DNA of 64,000 bases. Source: Omphalotus guepiniiformis. Lineage: Eukaryota; Basidiomycota; Agaricomycetes; Agaricales; Omphalotaceae. This document shows, piece after piece, positions 33,016 to 45,600 of this stretch. A program made the position numbers and the translations under genes. The notes under the pieces are model-generated. The model was not told the DNA's origin, made no database searches, and saw nothing but the letters and a program-made list of their open reading frames with translations. Every line of letters starts with the position of its first letter. The stretch's first letter is position 1. The stretch lies in the NCBI GenBank assembly GCA_028554645.1, contig JAQOOI010000017.1, positions 1,178,001-1,242,000 of the forward strand, read 5' to 3'.

Positions 33016-33097
33016 GGCCTGATGGTCTAGTAGTATGATTCCTTGTTAGGGCTTGGTCATATCGAGGAGGTCCCGGGTTCAATTCCCGGTCAGGCCC
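33016..33097 (+). tRNA. tRNA-Pro (anticodon AGG) with a short intron
   Basis: Acceptor GGCCTGA pairs with TCAGGCC. The T arm is CCGGG-TTCAATT-CCCGG. The anticodon stem CCTTG/CGAGG encloses 17 nt instead of 7. With TT-AGG-G as the 5' loop, about 10 nt (CTTGGTCATA) form an intron at the usual place one base after the anticodon. A discriminator C follows at 33097. Confidence 0.92.
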
Positions 33098-33263
33098 GTG
33101 GAATGTCATCACATGTTTTTTCATATCAAGCTTTTCATTCAAAGAAACTAACATTTTTTATCCATGGACTTTGTTTCAACGTGAACACTAAAACCCTCCC
33201 AATTTGAAAGAAACCATTACAAACAAAAGTAGCGCTACAGTAAATAACAGTGGTATATCAGTT

Positions 33264-36200
33264 TTACAACAAAATACTCAGTGCTATACAGAAAGTAACT
33301 AGAGCAAAGGGATTGTATATTTGGACTGCAGCATTGGATTTAGCAGCTGTTACTCCCGTGCTACCACCTGCAGTAGCAGTCGCCGTCTCAATGAAAGATT
33401 GCCAAGCTGCCCTTGTTGCGGATGGGAATACGTATGATGATTGCGTAGTTCCATCGCCATAGAATATTTCGTTCGAACCTGGAAGGACATCCGCTGCAAG
33501 TGTGGAATTTTCTCCTCCCACAACATTGACATGTCCAGCAGTGTCGTTTGTTACTAGACCAGTGGTGTTGGTCCCAAATACAAATTCTCGAAGAAAGATG
33601 GCAGCCTATTTGTGAGGAATTTAAGCTTCGGCAGCGATAAACAAAATTCCGGTCAGATCAACGTACATTTTCCGGCTGTTTAGCGGGCACGAGATGACCA
33701 GCACCTTGGAACAAGACATATGTCCAGTTCCTCTCCTGGTGAACGATCCCAGCGAAGTTGCCAGAATCATCAAACCACGGAGTTGAAGGTTTCCTCGTAA
33801 AGCCTTGTACACCTCCGAAGGTCGTATTCTAGAAGTCATATCAGCCGCTCATAACAATGGAAACACGGCCAATGCGAATCTTTACCTGGATTACGACTGG
33901 AGGATGCCACCGGAGTCAGTACATGTGTAAGGCAATCGATAGAGGAACTCTCGTACCTTCCGTTCCTCGGTGCGCAATGAGGGAATCGTCATTACCGGAG
34001 TAGAGTACTACTCCAACGCTCTTGGACGTTGCGTTTGTCGCAAGGTCCGTCAAGAATGTCATCGGTCTATTCACATTGTATTAGCTGGGAAGGACGTCTT
34101 GATATGAAGTGCAACTTACTCTGGGCCTAAACGTATGATCGTAAATATGTGAGCAGCACCTTCCAATCAAGTGAACATCATTACTTACTCGGGTCGTTTC
34201 CTCCTAGATAAGATGGCAAAGAATGAGCGGATCATGTCGTTCTGTGAAGAGATATCGAACACAAACCTGCAGCACCGAAAGGGAAATCAAAATTTTCTAC
34301 CCAATCCTTGCTAGTCGGGGCATGAAGAGCACTTCTGGTACGGTTGTCTGCGGGATACATCATGACCGGATTCCATGAACGCGGACGAATGAAAAAGACC
34401 GACCATTCAAGAAAACGGAGGCGTCCATGGGAGCCTCTGGAGAAAGCGCGTCGGGAATGTTATATACCTGTTGGAGCGTTTGTAGTAGTCAGATACAGTA
34501 TATCACTGCCAATGCCAATGAACTAGAAACCCTACATCGAAGCTGCCCCCGTTTGCTTGGCTGAGATCTATAAAGAGAGGCAATCGTGAGTAAGTATCGC
34601 AATGACTGGCGGAACTACGAACTCCAAGGGAACGTGAAGTTGATGGCATAGTCTATAAACTCATCTAATAGATCGCATCCATACTAGAACATTCAGTCAG
34701 CATATGCATGAGCAGACCACCGATACCTGAAAGCTTACCCAAGTGTCAATCGTTCCATTGGCCCGTCCAGTCAAATCTCTCTTCGATTGTACCCATGTTC
34801 TTCTTTCGTAGTCTCTTTTGCGCAGAGCAATGGGACTCAAGCGTCGACGTAAGTCCTCCACAGATCGCTGCGAGACCTTGGCTGACAGCATAGAACGGAA
34901 TGATCGTAACTTTGAAAATTTCATCATATTTCGTAGGGAAAGGCGGAAATCAAAATGTCCCGGGACATAAGATAATGAGGGTATAACTTCGTTTTGTGGG
35001 TATGTCAAGTTTACATCGTAACCACAGAGATGACTCCTACATGCACGGCCGTTAGTGAGATACATCTGAGGGTAGGAATGAGTTACTGACTGCTCTTTGA
35101 AGTACTCGTACACTTCGGGGTCATAACCAATAAGCTGAGGGTATGTTTCAATGACAGTGACCTGATGAGGTTGTAAGTCGGAGTCAGCGTAAACCTCATG
35201 GTAGAACTGTGCGACGTACAGCAGGAAGAAGTTCAAATTCGGGTCCAGAGCCGATGGAACCATCTCCGATAGCTATCTTTGCGATCGTGACAGGTGGGTT
35301 TGACGTCTCAAAATATGTCTTTAGAATGTAAGGCTATAAGAAGTGTAAGCCTCGCCAGGACAACAAATTAGTGAGAATTATTCACAATATAAGTTCCTGC
35401 ATAACTCTCTCCACTTATGTGCAGTGGTCGAGTCGCCAAACTTGGGAACACTTTGACGAGATTGCTCAAGAAACCCATCTAGAGGAGATGTATGAGCAAC
35501 GCATGCTTACAAAAAACGGATGCGTCGTACAAAGTCTTCTCCCATTTGATTCTCATCCGCGACTGTAACCGATATAAGTTATGAGCATCAGAAAAACGCG
35601 CGTTCGGTCACACGTACCATACCCATCTTCGTCGGCAGTCGAGAAGCCAGTTCCACTGTAAGTATTGAGCTCAAAATATAGAATATTGATATTTAGTCAA
35701 GTTCCACGAACACCGGTTGATCTATCCAAACATAGTCGGCCACTGTATCCCAGCTGAAGGAATTTGCGGAAGCACTGTAATCGGGACCGATTCGAATTGG
35801 GCCATTCTGATGGATGTCATCTGTCAGAAGCGCGTGAGTTAGAGCGTGGGGGATTCGTACCTCAAAGAAAAAGCCAGCCAAGCTGGAGGAACCAGGTCTA
35901 CGCACGACGTTCCATCAGTAAACAGATAATGTCGGGCATATGAGAATCGTGCTTACCCTCCGTTCAACCATATGCCCCACGGATCGGAGCTCGTGTTAGA
36001 GGTCAGCGAGCCGTTCGACTTCTCTACGGCCCAGAAGAATAGGGTATCGTTAGGGTGACTTTCACGTTGAACTGCGATGTTGCCAGCAAAACTACGGCTC
36101 AGAGGGAAAGTGACATTGGGTAGCGTGTCCGTTACTTCAAAATCTGAAAAAAAAACTTAGTAAGATCTCAACTTGATGGACAGGGTGTCACTTACAGTTC

Positions 36201-36349
36201 TGCCACTGAGGACTGTAGTCGCCAGACGGCTGACCAGGGTAGACGTGCGGAAACGAGCTAGGCGGCGTCTGAGCTGCTACGAAAGAGCTGCCACATAAGA
36301 TTGCAACAGCAAGGAGGCTGACAGACGTTGAACCACGTAGCAGATTCAT
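33264..36349 (-). CDS. Secreted serine carboxypeptidase, peptidase family S10
   Basis: Removes C-terminal residues from peptides, probably outside the cell or at the wall. Start at 36349 with a hydrophobic signal peptide (LLAVAILCGSSFVAA). Family motifs are WLNGGPGSSSLAG near 35920, the nucleophile loop HISGESYAGTYIPY near 35400, YSGNDDSLIAH with the catalytic Asp near 34000, and GAGHLVPAKQPEN with the catalytic His near 33690. Many N-glycosylation sequons (NVT, NDT, NGS, NTS) support secretion. After a Ser/Thr/Ala-rich spacer the protein ends in a hydrophobic stretch (PFALVTFCIALSILL), which looks like a GPI-anchor signal. At least 15 short introns are present. A vacuolar CPY-like role is less likely because of the GPI-like tail. 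Confidence 0.9.
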
Positions 36350-36411
36350 ACGAGTCGTGAAGGAGAGAGAAAGAGAGGTGTTGAACGTTTCCGATGGTGT
36401 AACCCCGAGTT

Positions 36412-36417
36412 TTATAG
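36412..36417 (-). promoter_or_regulatory. TATA box of the serine carboxypeptidase
   Basis: TATAAA on the minus strand, about 63 bp upstream of the ATG at 36349. Confidence 0.5.
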
Positions 36418-36722
36418 ACGTTCGACAATTGTGGTAGGCAAGGCACGAGAAGAAGCACTGGCAGGGAGGTCAACAGGAGATACAATAAGAGATATTACTA
36501 TTAAGATCTATGGCCGACAATTAGCCAAGGGTATAAATATGTACTCAACCACGACTCCTTATTGTTTGTGGCCTAATGGTACCATTCGATCCAATGAAGA
36601 AGCATCATTCATGCTCGATCTGTCATCACGCTTACTGATACATACTCTCATCCACGTGGTACTACGTAATCAACTGTCACGTTGCGTGACGCTGCGTGAC
36701 TAACATATGCTTTGACTCTTAC

Positions 36723-39700
36723 ATGGCACGCAGGAAACGTATCCTCGAGGACGACGACGACTCTGATTCATATGAAGGATCCGATGCTGATGACTTCGGA
36801 CTAGACGACGATCCTGACGCTCGTGAAGAGCGGGCACTCTTTGAGAATCCTTACAAGCGCAAGCGGAGAAGAAAGAATGGCAAAGAGGACGCATTGTATG
36901 GCGTTTTCGCCGAGGAGAGTGACGGCGAGGATGATAGGCGGGGAAAGCGGGGAGGGAACAAAGATAAACGAAGTGACTGGACGAAGGCGCCTGCATTCGT
37001 CTCTGGAGAGAAGAAGGTGGATCTTACAAAAGAGGACGCGGAAATGGAGGTCGATTCGGAGGATGACGATCAGGGAGAGGAGGATGCAGAGAATAGCTCC
37101 GAGGGTGAGGGTGAAGGTGAGGGCGCAGAAGAACTTTCTGACGACGACTCTGAACCTTCCAGGCGCCCATCTCCCCGAATACGAGAAGAAGAGGACGATG
37201 TCGAGGAAACTACGAACAGACCTCGATTTGGAGGCATTGGGTCCGGTCTAAAAGCAGGGCTTGGTTCATCTTTAGCTTCTTCCTTTTCTGCACCAAGTTT
37301 CTCAAAAGGCGGCATTGGCTCATCTCGTGTCACCTCCATGGAACCTGCGGGGGAGTCGACTACTACGTCTAACCCTGCCACACCTAGCTTAGGGTTTGCT
37401 TCCTCCAGAGGTGGTATTGGTTCTCGGTCAACTTCTTCTCAACCTACATCAGAGCTTCCTACGTCTTTCGGCTCTCAATCTCGCACCACCTCGTTTGTCC
37501 GCAACGCTCAGCCTGCTCGGTCTGCAACGCCACTGAGTCATGCAGAGCAGCTTCATTTTTCCAAGATTTCCAATTCGATTGGTTCGAAATTGCTCGAAAA
37601 AATGGGCTGGAAAGCTGGTATGGGTCTGGGTACCACTGGTGAAGGAATTGTCACTCCTGTTGAAAGCAAGTTGAGGCCGCAACGGGCTGGTATCGCATTC
37701 AGAGGCTTTAGAGAGAAAACTGAGCAATCGAAGATGGAGGCTAGGAGACGAGGTGAGGTGGTCAGCGATGATGAAGATCCAAAAGTACGGAAAGCCAAAA
37801 GGAAGGAGAAGGAGGCTAAGGAGAAGAGATCGGATGCGTGGAAGAAGCCAAAGAAGGTCAAAACAAAGGTCCAGCATAAGACTTACGAGGAGATTATCGC
37901 TGAAGCTGATGGAGGGATGACGCCTGCCACGGGGATTGGCCAAATCATTGACGCTACTGGAGCAGTGGTAAGTACATCTAATTTCGGTTTCATCTAATCA
38001 CTAACGTCGTTTCTGCAGCCTCGGGAAGTAGCTTCATTATCTGAGGTCTCGCTCAACACCTGGACTCCTTCCACAGACCCCATCCGAATACCGGAAGTAC
38101 GACATAATATCCGACTGATTGCGGAATCATGCAAAACCGATCTCGATGGCTTAGCACGAGAGGCTAAACTGTTAGAAGAGCGCAAAAAAATGGTCACGCA
38201 GGAGGATCTTCGGCTGAGAAAGAAGATTGAGGACGAGGCTGAACGTCAGTTTATTTTCTACTTCAAGTTGACGTATTGTTTTAAAACTTCTTTCTCCTTC
38301 TACAGTGATTTCGCGAATGCAGCAAATCCAGATAGTTACTTCCGAAATAGATGTCAAAGCGAAGGAGTTGGCTTCGGTCTACGAAGTTTCACTAGACCCC
38401 TTCTCCCCTTTGTTCTACAAGCTCATTAGCGAGTTTGAGACGGAGTTTGACCGGTATCGTTTGGATGAAGTGGTGGTTGCAGCAATAGCGCCTCTGGTAT
38501 GCTGGATCTGTTGATGTCAGAGGAATGTACTTTCTGAAGATTGATATTTTAGGTCCGTCGAATGGTTGCTCAATGGAACCCATTGGAAGATCCGTCAGCC
38601 TTTGTGTCGACTTTTCGCCTTTGGAGGCGAGCTTTACGAGTAAGCACGGAGGAGGCACCGCCCAGAACTCAGGTGGATATCTATGGTACCGCTACTACTG
38701 TGGTAGCATCAGTTCAGATCGAGTCACCATATTATCTCACTGTAACTCGTTCTAATGAAAACATCCCATGCAGCGAGAAACCCATGACACCTTTTGAGAG
38801 TCTGTTATGGAACGTTTGGCTGCCTAAAGTTAGGACAGCGATCAACAATGATTGGTCTCCAAAAAACCCACAGCCTGCAGTCAAATTATATGAAGCATGG
38901 TCGACATTTTTGCCTCCGTTCATTCGAGACAATATGTTGGATCAGCTCATTCTGCCCAAGGTTCACAAGGCGGTGGCTGATTGGAATGTGAAATTGGATG
39001 AAGTCTCGCTGCAGACCATCGTGTTTCCATGGTTGCCTCATGTTGGGCTTAGACTAGAGGATTTAGTCGGAGACGCCAGGAGGAAGGTCAAGAGTTTGTT
39101 GAGAAGTTGGACTGTTGGAGATGATATACCTAAGGATTTGAAGGCATGGAAAGACGTCAGCATTTCCACCATCATCTGCTGTGACAATTCTGACTATTGG
39201 TCTGTTCAGGTTTTCGATGCAAGTGATTGGGATTCTCTAATCCTGAAATATGTCGTTCCAAAACTGGGTGCTACGCTACGCAATGATTTCAGTGTCAATC
39301 CTCGCAACCAGAACATGGAACCCATCCAACAAGTCCTACAGTGGGCTGATTTCCTTCGACCATCAATCTTCTCCCAACTTTTCGAAACGGAATTCTTCCG
39401 CAAGTGGCTGGATGTCCTCTATGTATGGCTCATCCAGCCCAAAGTGAGCTTGGAAGAAGTAGCCGAATGGTACTCTTTCTGGAAAGAGTTTTTCCCGGAA
39501 GCAATACAATCTTATCCCGGAATATCTCGAGGCTTTACTCGCGGGTTGCAGCTGATGAACCAGGCTATAGAACTCGGTCCTGATGCACCTACGCGTTTGC
39601 CTCGTCCAGATTATAGCGCCGAGCAAACAACGAGTTCTGCTGCTTCTCGGAACGGAGTACCCAAGGCAGCGCCTGTGCGTCCCTCTGCGCGCACGCAGGA

Positions 39701-39950
39701 AATTACTTTCCGTTCTATTGTGGAAGAGTTTGCGGCTACCCACAATTTGTTGTTCCTCCCGACTGGGCGCGCTCACGAGAAATCAAGAATGCCGTTGTTC
39801 AGGATTAGCCCATCGGCAGATGGAAAGGGAGGACTGTTGGTGTTTATCTTGGATGATGCAGTGTGGGCTGCTGAGAAGGGTGTTGGTGGCCCTGCAGAAG
39901 ACTACAAAGCTATATCGTTAGATGAAATGGTTTTGAGAGCTGCAACGTGA
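36723..39950 (+). CDS. G-patch spliceosome disassembly factor (TFIP11 / Ntr1-Spp382 homologue)
   Basis: Nuclear cofactor that activates the DEAH helicase Prp43 to take apart post-splicing intron-lariat spliceosomes. Start at 36723 (M-A-R-R-K-R); an in-frame ATG at 36696 is possible. The N-terminus is strongly acidic and basic (TIP_N type), followed by a Ser-rich linker. The G-patch is near 37570-37700: LLEKMGWKAGMGLGTTGEG. The C-terminal GCFC-type region includes FRLWRRALR, PFESLLWNVWLPKVRTAINN, LDQLILPKVHKAV and VLYVWLIQPK, ending in DEMVLRAAT. Introns near 37969-38018, 38245-38305 and 38496-38553 are clear. A fourth, 39156-39209, is exactly 54 nt and has no stop, so a form retaining it stays in frame. 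It is convergent with SUS1. Confidence 0.92.
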
Positions 39951-40266
39951 AGAATCTTAGGGTTTGCAATATGTACTATAAATATGATCAAGCCAGTGTG
40001 GTGTTCGTATACAATTGAGCCTGTCAGTGTGATTTACTGCTACCTACTTCTTGCCAGCGTGAACTTGCACAGTGAAGAGCATCGTACAGTGACTTGCGAT
40101 CGGAGGTTGTGATACATAAAATAAATACAGTACATCGCCTCGCGTCGGTCTTCAGATCGCGGTGATATTTCGTCTATACACCCCAGTTCAGAAGCAAGGG
40201 GATTCCACATCGACGAGGACTCTACCAATCTTTTGGAACCTCAGGCTTCCCCAGCTCTGCGTCGAC

Positions 40267-40937
40267 CTATTCAAATTCTTTCTCCAGATACTCCCTGATC
40301 AACTCGTGAATTTCCCGGCGCGCTGCAGTGTGCTGCTTCAGAACTAACATAGAAGAAAAGTTAGCGTGTTGTCAGGAGATACACAGAGCAAATGAGCGGA
40401 ATACACGAGGTCCCGTCGCTAGTAGACGCCAAGTTTCGCGTACAATAGCTCGTGTTTGGAGCTCCGAGTCCATTGCGAAGTTGGCAGGGCGTTATGACAC
40501 TCACCAAGGTGAGCCTCCGTACCCATATCTTCCAAAAGGTTGGGAAGAGAAAGTTGAGCTCCCATAGTCCTGGCCGTCTCTGCGAAATTAAATTAATTAC
40601 ATATGAGCCGAGCATAACCAAGGAAGAAAACATCATGACTAGAAGTACCTTTACTTCGATTCTTCATTTCATCTGTCCACCCGCTTTCGTTCAGCTTAGC
40701 GATAATAGTTGCTCTCATTCTACACGGCACGCGAGTCCAAAAAGTAACAGTGAAGTTGAACGCACGCACGCCAGACGTATGGCCAATTTGTGTTTAACGC
40801 GATCGAGAAAGAAAGGAAAATATTGAGTAAATTAGTCTCCGGTTCTGACTGAAAAACGAGAAAACTTGCTGTTCCCAATCTCCACTCTCTACCAACCGAC
40901 GAACGATCTGGCGATAGATCTCGTCATGGTTGGGCAT
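40267..40937 (-). CDS. SUS1: Sus1/ENY2, SAGA deubiquitinase module and TREX-2 subunit
   Basis: Small helical protein that links SAGA-dependent transcription with mRNA export. Three introns split a 96-residue protein. Exon 1 (40937-40870) gives MPNHDEIYRQIVRRLVESGD plus WE. The first intron (40720-40869) uses a GC donor, GCAAGT. Exon 2 gives MRATIIAKLNESGWTDEMKN, exon 3 ETARTMGAQLSLPNLLEDMG, and exon 4 ARREIHELIREYLEKEFE with the stop at 40267-40269. The motifs YRQI-RRLVESG, ESGWTDEM, and the C-terminal LIREYLEKEFE are diagnostic of the family. The small exons hide this gene from long-ORF scans. Confidence 0.92.
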
Positions 40938-41774
40938 GATTCCAATTTCCCAGTCTACTTGTCAATCTTCAATGAAATGACCCGTATTCGTCGACCACCT
41001 GGAGGATAACAGAAGACCCTAGACGATGACAGCGGTCAAGGCTCAACGCGACATGAATGTTGGTCAGACTCAAATGCGCCACGCATGCTTTAGGCGCTTC
41101 TTGTATAATGTATAATCAGGGCCCGGCGCTTATTTCTTCACGATTTTCCTCTCCTCAATTTGTAATTTGGCAGAGTTACTGGCTTGTTATGCACTCATCT
41201 TGCTGTTTCACTCGAGAGATCGACTACATATACACACGTATTTCCCTCCCTTTCAACTGTTCCGGTATGGCCTACTTGAATTCAAGAACGATTACATTTC
41301 GCGACAATTTTGTTCGGAAATCTAGTATGCGACACGCCAACAATGAATTTCCAGTTCCACAGGCCTGCGTGACTGCGTCGTGGTATTCGCTATGGGACGC
41401 TATGCCAACCATAGTGGAGCTAGGACAAACCGGTACTCAGGAGGCAGGAGACCATATCTCAAATCTGTAGCTGTGACTACAAAGTCAAAGGCACCATGAC
41501 GACCACTTGAAGAAATGTATCTCCTTATCTCCTGATACCGTGACTCGTTTATATGTATGTTGGGGGAACAATTTTCTTGATGTGCTACATCTTCGTCTCC
41601 GTCATCAGCTCAGTGCACATCCTAGTGCACTGTTCCTGCCTTTGAAGCGGTAATCGTCGCCAGCTCACAAGTGCGGCGAATCAGTGATCTGCTAGGAGGG
41701 ATATCAACTTGCAGGAATACGTCAAACTTCTTCCCAACGATCTGAATTTCGTCCTGCACATATAATCGTCGATA
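40938..41774. other. Intergenic region between SUS1 and the small unknown gene
   Basis: Contains the SUS1 promoter. A 137-codon plus-strand frame at 41057-41470 is open, but it lacks any recognisable domain and its composition does not look selected. I do not call a gene. Confidence 0.5.
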
Positions 41775-42149
41775 ATGTCAGACTCTGCTCTGATTTCCTC
41801 CAGTCGACCTGCCATGAGCCCCCTACGAGTCGTTAAACGAAGTGGCTCAGACTCGCCCACGTCTTCTCGCCACCGAACGGCTTCTGGGTCAACAGCTGAT
41901 GGAATGCATCGCATTGTTGTATCTTCGCCTACATCTACTATGTCTACCATGTCCTTTCTGAAAGAGGTCGACGACTGGATCACCGATATCCGCTCGCAGT
42001 TGCTGCTGCTGGAGTCACAACACGCGAAACATCAGGCCTGGATAGCTAGCGGGGGTGCAGAGGATGCACCTGATACCGATCGCTCTAGTAAGAGCTCAAC
42101 TTCAACCGCCGATAGTGAGGAAGCTGACCAAACTTGTGCGTACGGTTAA
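41775..42149 (+). CDS. Hypothetical small Ser/Thr-rich protein
   Basis: Single 124-residue frame beginning M-S-D-S-A-L-I-S-S-S-R-P and ending D-Q-T-C-A-Y-G. The first half is Ser/Thr/Arg-rich and disordered. A predicted amphipathic helix, SFLKEVDDWITDIRSQLLLLE, follows, then an acidic Ser-rich tail. A spliced version ending earlier is possible, since GCGTAC-like sites occur near the end. The helix resembles short coiled-coil segments of fungal adaptor proteins, but no family is recognised. The gene lies between SUS1 and PRP6. Confidence 0.5.
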   Translation: MSDSALISSSRPAMSPLRVVKRSGSDSPTSSRHRTASGSTADGMHRIVVSSPTSTMSTMSFLKEVDDWITDIRSQLLLLESQHAKHQAWIASGGAEDAPDTDRSSKSSTSTADSEEADQTCAYG

Positions 42150-42633
42150 TCGTGGTTCTTTCACTCTACGCTAACGAATGATCAAAGATATCAGCCCGTC
42201 TTCTTTCGACTCCTTCCGCTCGAAGAGGTCTTTGAATCGTAACGGGGCACCGATGGCGCACGCTTAGAGCAAGCCATGCATACAACACGTTGGGGATAGC
42301 ATAAAATATGATCCTATGTTGTTTGTTAGTTACATATAAATTTCTGTACATAGGCTTGAATGTGTAATTGTAGGCTGGATGCAGCGTGTACTATCTCGTA
42401 CTAGTATATCCGATATGAATAATTTGTAGTGGATGATCATCCCCATTTTCATTCCGGGGATGTCGATGAAGAGAGAGAAGGTGTTCAAGTTGTGAACTAT
42501 CCAGTCATTCTTCACTTAACTTTTGAGTCTTCGCACTGAGCACAATATGAACGCATCAAGGAAGTAAAAGAGAATAATAGAGACATAGTACATATACAAC
42601 AGTAGAAACACCCGAGAGGCAGGAATCGTCAGA
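42150..42633. other. 3' region between the small gene and PRP6
   Basis: AT-rich, non-coding in all frames beyond about 85 codons. It probably holds the convergent 3' UTRs of both neighbours. Confidence 0.5.
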
Positions 42634-45600
42634 CTACTGCAACGCATCAGCCACCAACTCCAGTATTTCCCTAATGCTTTTCCCGTTATTCCGTAAATCT
42701 TTCGCGATAGCTGGCCACGTCTGACCATGATGTGGTTCTGCAGCCACACACTTGACCCGCACTTCTTCACGGTGCTCCTGTAGGAACAGAGAGAGTATCA
42801 AAATTTAGCGAATTTGCACACAAAAAGAGAACGAGAACGAACCTCAGTACCATGCTGTCTCTCAAACTTCAGCCACCAACCCCACAAATCCCCGATATCC
42901 GCACCCGTCTCATCTGATTCGTCCTGCCTAGGAGGAACAGCCCTCTGGAACCACTGCCTCGCCTTCTCGATCTTTCTCTCAGCCCAAAACAGCCTCGCAA
43001 CCGTGCAGATGATCAGCGGGTTATCGTTGCTCTTCTTTAACGCATCGAGTGCACGAGTCTTCCTCGTTGGTCTCGGTTCAGACCATATTGACATCGTCCA
43101 CAAGAGGCCTGAGGTAGGACATTCCTGCAGCCCACGGGCAAGCATGGCTTTACCCTGCACGGCCCCTCCCGAACGTTCCTCCACACCAACAGATTCAGCC
43201 CAAATGATGTCGTTTGCGGGATTAACCTGTCGAGCTTTTTCTAGCAGGGCACGTGCTTTAATGCTCTTCCCATCAGCCTCCTCAAGCCGACTGGCAAGAA
43301 TCCAAAGGGTAGGCTCCTTGGGACATGCCTTAAAGCCTGCCGTATATGATCCTCGTGCTGCAGGAAAGTTGTTTTGTGATTGATAAATTTGACCCTGGAT
43401 CATATACAGTTTGGCGAATTTGGGGAACTTCCTAAGCGCAGTAGTCAGTGTTTCTAGTGCGATGTCATTATGACCTTGTTGCCGTTCAAACGTAGCGGAT
43501 TTCATCCATATCTACGAAGCGAGATTAGCTGTAGGTCTGGAAATAATGAAGTAAACTACATATCCTCTCAGTATCGGCGGTATCTCTGGCTCGAATCAGC
43601 AACTCCCTAGCGACATCTAGATGCCCATTTTCGGCTTCGAGCTTCACTGCAGCCAACCAGATCTTCTCGCTTTCCTTGTTCGCGTCGAATGCTTTCGACA
43701 GAACATCTCTGGCGCCTTGCACGTTACCTGTCATCCACCTCTCTTTAGCAGCCATAAGCCACAGCACCTCAGCTTGCGGGCAATGCTGCACGGCCCGCTC
43801 GAGTATCGCATCCAGACTTTCACTGGTTCCATGTGCCTTCTCCAGCCCCGCAGCACGGATCCATAACTTTTTCTTGTCGGGGAAAACCTTCAACGCATAC
43901 GCCAATACAGCACGCGCAGTCCCAACCATATTACGACTCAACGCACTCTCCGCATCGTCAATCCAAGTATCCAGCCTATCCTCTTCCTCTATATCCATTG
44001 CTATCGTCGCCTTAACGATAGCCTCGCAGGTCCTAACGCTTCCCTGTGCCTCACACTTTTCCGCCTCCTTCAGCCACTGGTCCCTCGTCAACAGCACTTG
44101 ATGTCTCCTCAACTCTCTCACACCAGCTTCGATCGTCTTATCAACCAACTCCATCGCCTTGATTTTATCAGCATTCGTCTTATCATCACCCATCAGGCCT
44201 GCTTCCTGCTCTAGCAGACGACCAGCGGCGATCCAAATCTCATGAGAAGTCGGTATGGCCTTGCGGGCTTTGTTGAGGACTGCTTTAGCTTTCTCAAGTG
44301 TCTCTAGCTGGGCGAGTGCTAGCCAGAGCTCGACGGAGAGCGGAATGACTTCCACGGCGCGGGATAATAGAATGCGGGCATCGGAAGCGGAGGTTTCGAG
44401 ATTGACGGTTTCCTTCCACAGGCGGACAGAGTTAGGGATGTGTTCGAGCGCTAGAGTCTTTGTTAATTATACGTGAAAATATCGACGAGACCTTAGGCTT
44501 ACCTTTCCGGAGAACACGACGTTTGGCCTTGACATCATGCTCTAGGTCGGCTGCAGCAAGCCAGACTTTTACGCTTTGCCCAACGTGTTGCACTGCATTA
44601 GCTAGAATAACCTTGGCGTCGCTGTTATTGTGCAAGCATAAGGGATTTAATATAAGTGGAGCTTGTTCGCAGATCCAATGAACCTACGTGCAATCGCGCT
44701 GCTTCTAGCCAAACGTCTTCACTTTTGGGGCATTGTTCACAACCCTGTTTTATGATCTTCCTCGCAGCTACCATACGGCCCGCGTGTTCTTCCAGACATG
44801 CAGCAGCAATCCACCCGGGTGCATGCTTTGGGTTTGATTTGACGAGAGAATCAAAGAGCATCCGAGCACGTTTAATATCGCCAATTTCGGCATCTGACTT
44901 GAGGACAACGCTGTTAAGCGAAGTGAGATAACCTTTGGGATCTACCGAGGTCGAAAGCCCAGATGAAGTCGATGTGCCGGATATCTGAAGAGAACGAAAG
45001 CATGAGAACAAAAGTCAAACAGAAAAGAGGTTTATTGACATATCTGATCCAACTTGAGGGAAAGAATCTTATCACGAGCTTGACCGATCTCGACAAAATT
45101 GGTGAGTCCGGAGTCTGCTGGCGTTACTAGTCCACCATTCTGTGAGATATCTTTAGCGTAGTGATGATATAGGATGGAACAGACATTACCTCCTGTTGCA
45201 TTGGATCCAAAGAGTTCTCGTATTGATTTTTTGACCTGTCCCCTACGATGATGCTGTCTGGAACAACAAAGCTCCTCTCATCTTTGCGTCTCTTCTTCCT
45301 TGTCAAATTGCCTACTTCAGGTATACTCTCCCATTCCTCATCTGTCACTGTCGATAGACCTCTCTTCAAGTCAGCGAACTGCTGTTGAATTTTGGGACGT
45401 TCCGCGCGGTGTTTTTCGAGCTCTAGCTGTTCTTGTGCTTCCCTGCAGAATATTGAAAATACAATGAAAGACGCGTCGGGGGACGAACACGTGAACTAAC
45501 CACAAAGCACACACCTGCGTGCCTTACGCCGTGCATCCATAGCGGCGTCGACTGCTTCGTAGATTTTGTCGGCTTCTTCGTCATCTTGTTCGTATGCTGT

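Noticed and set aside
38640..38773. A 134-nt intron in the TFIP11 homologue
   Set aside because: Good-looking GTAAGC donor and GCAG acceptor, but removal shifts the frame, so I keep the region as coding with doubt.
41057..41470. 137-codon plus-strand open frame between SUS1 and the small Ser-rich gene
   Set aside because: No domain, no convincing promoter or splice sites, and composition like random frame; more likely chance within a promoter/3' region.
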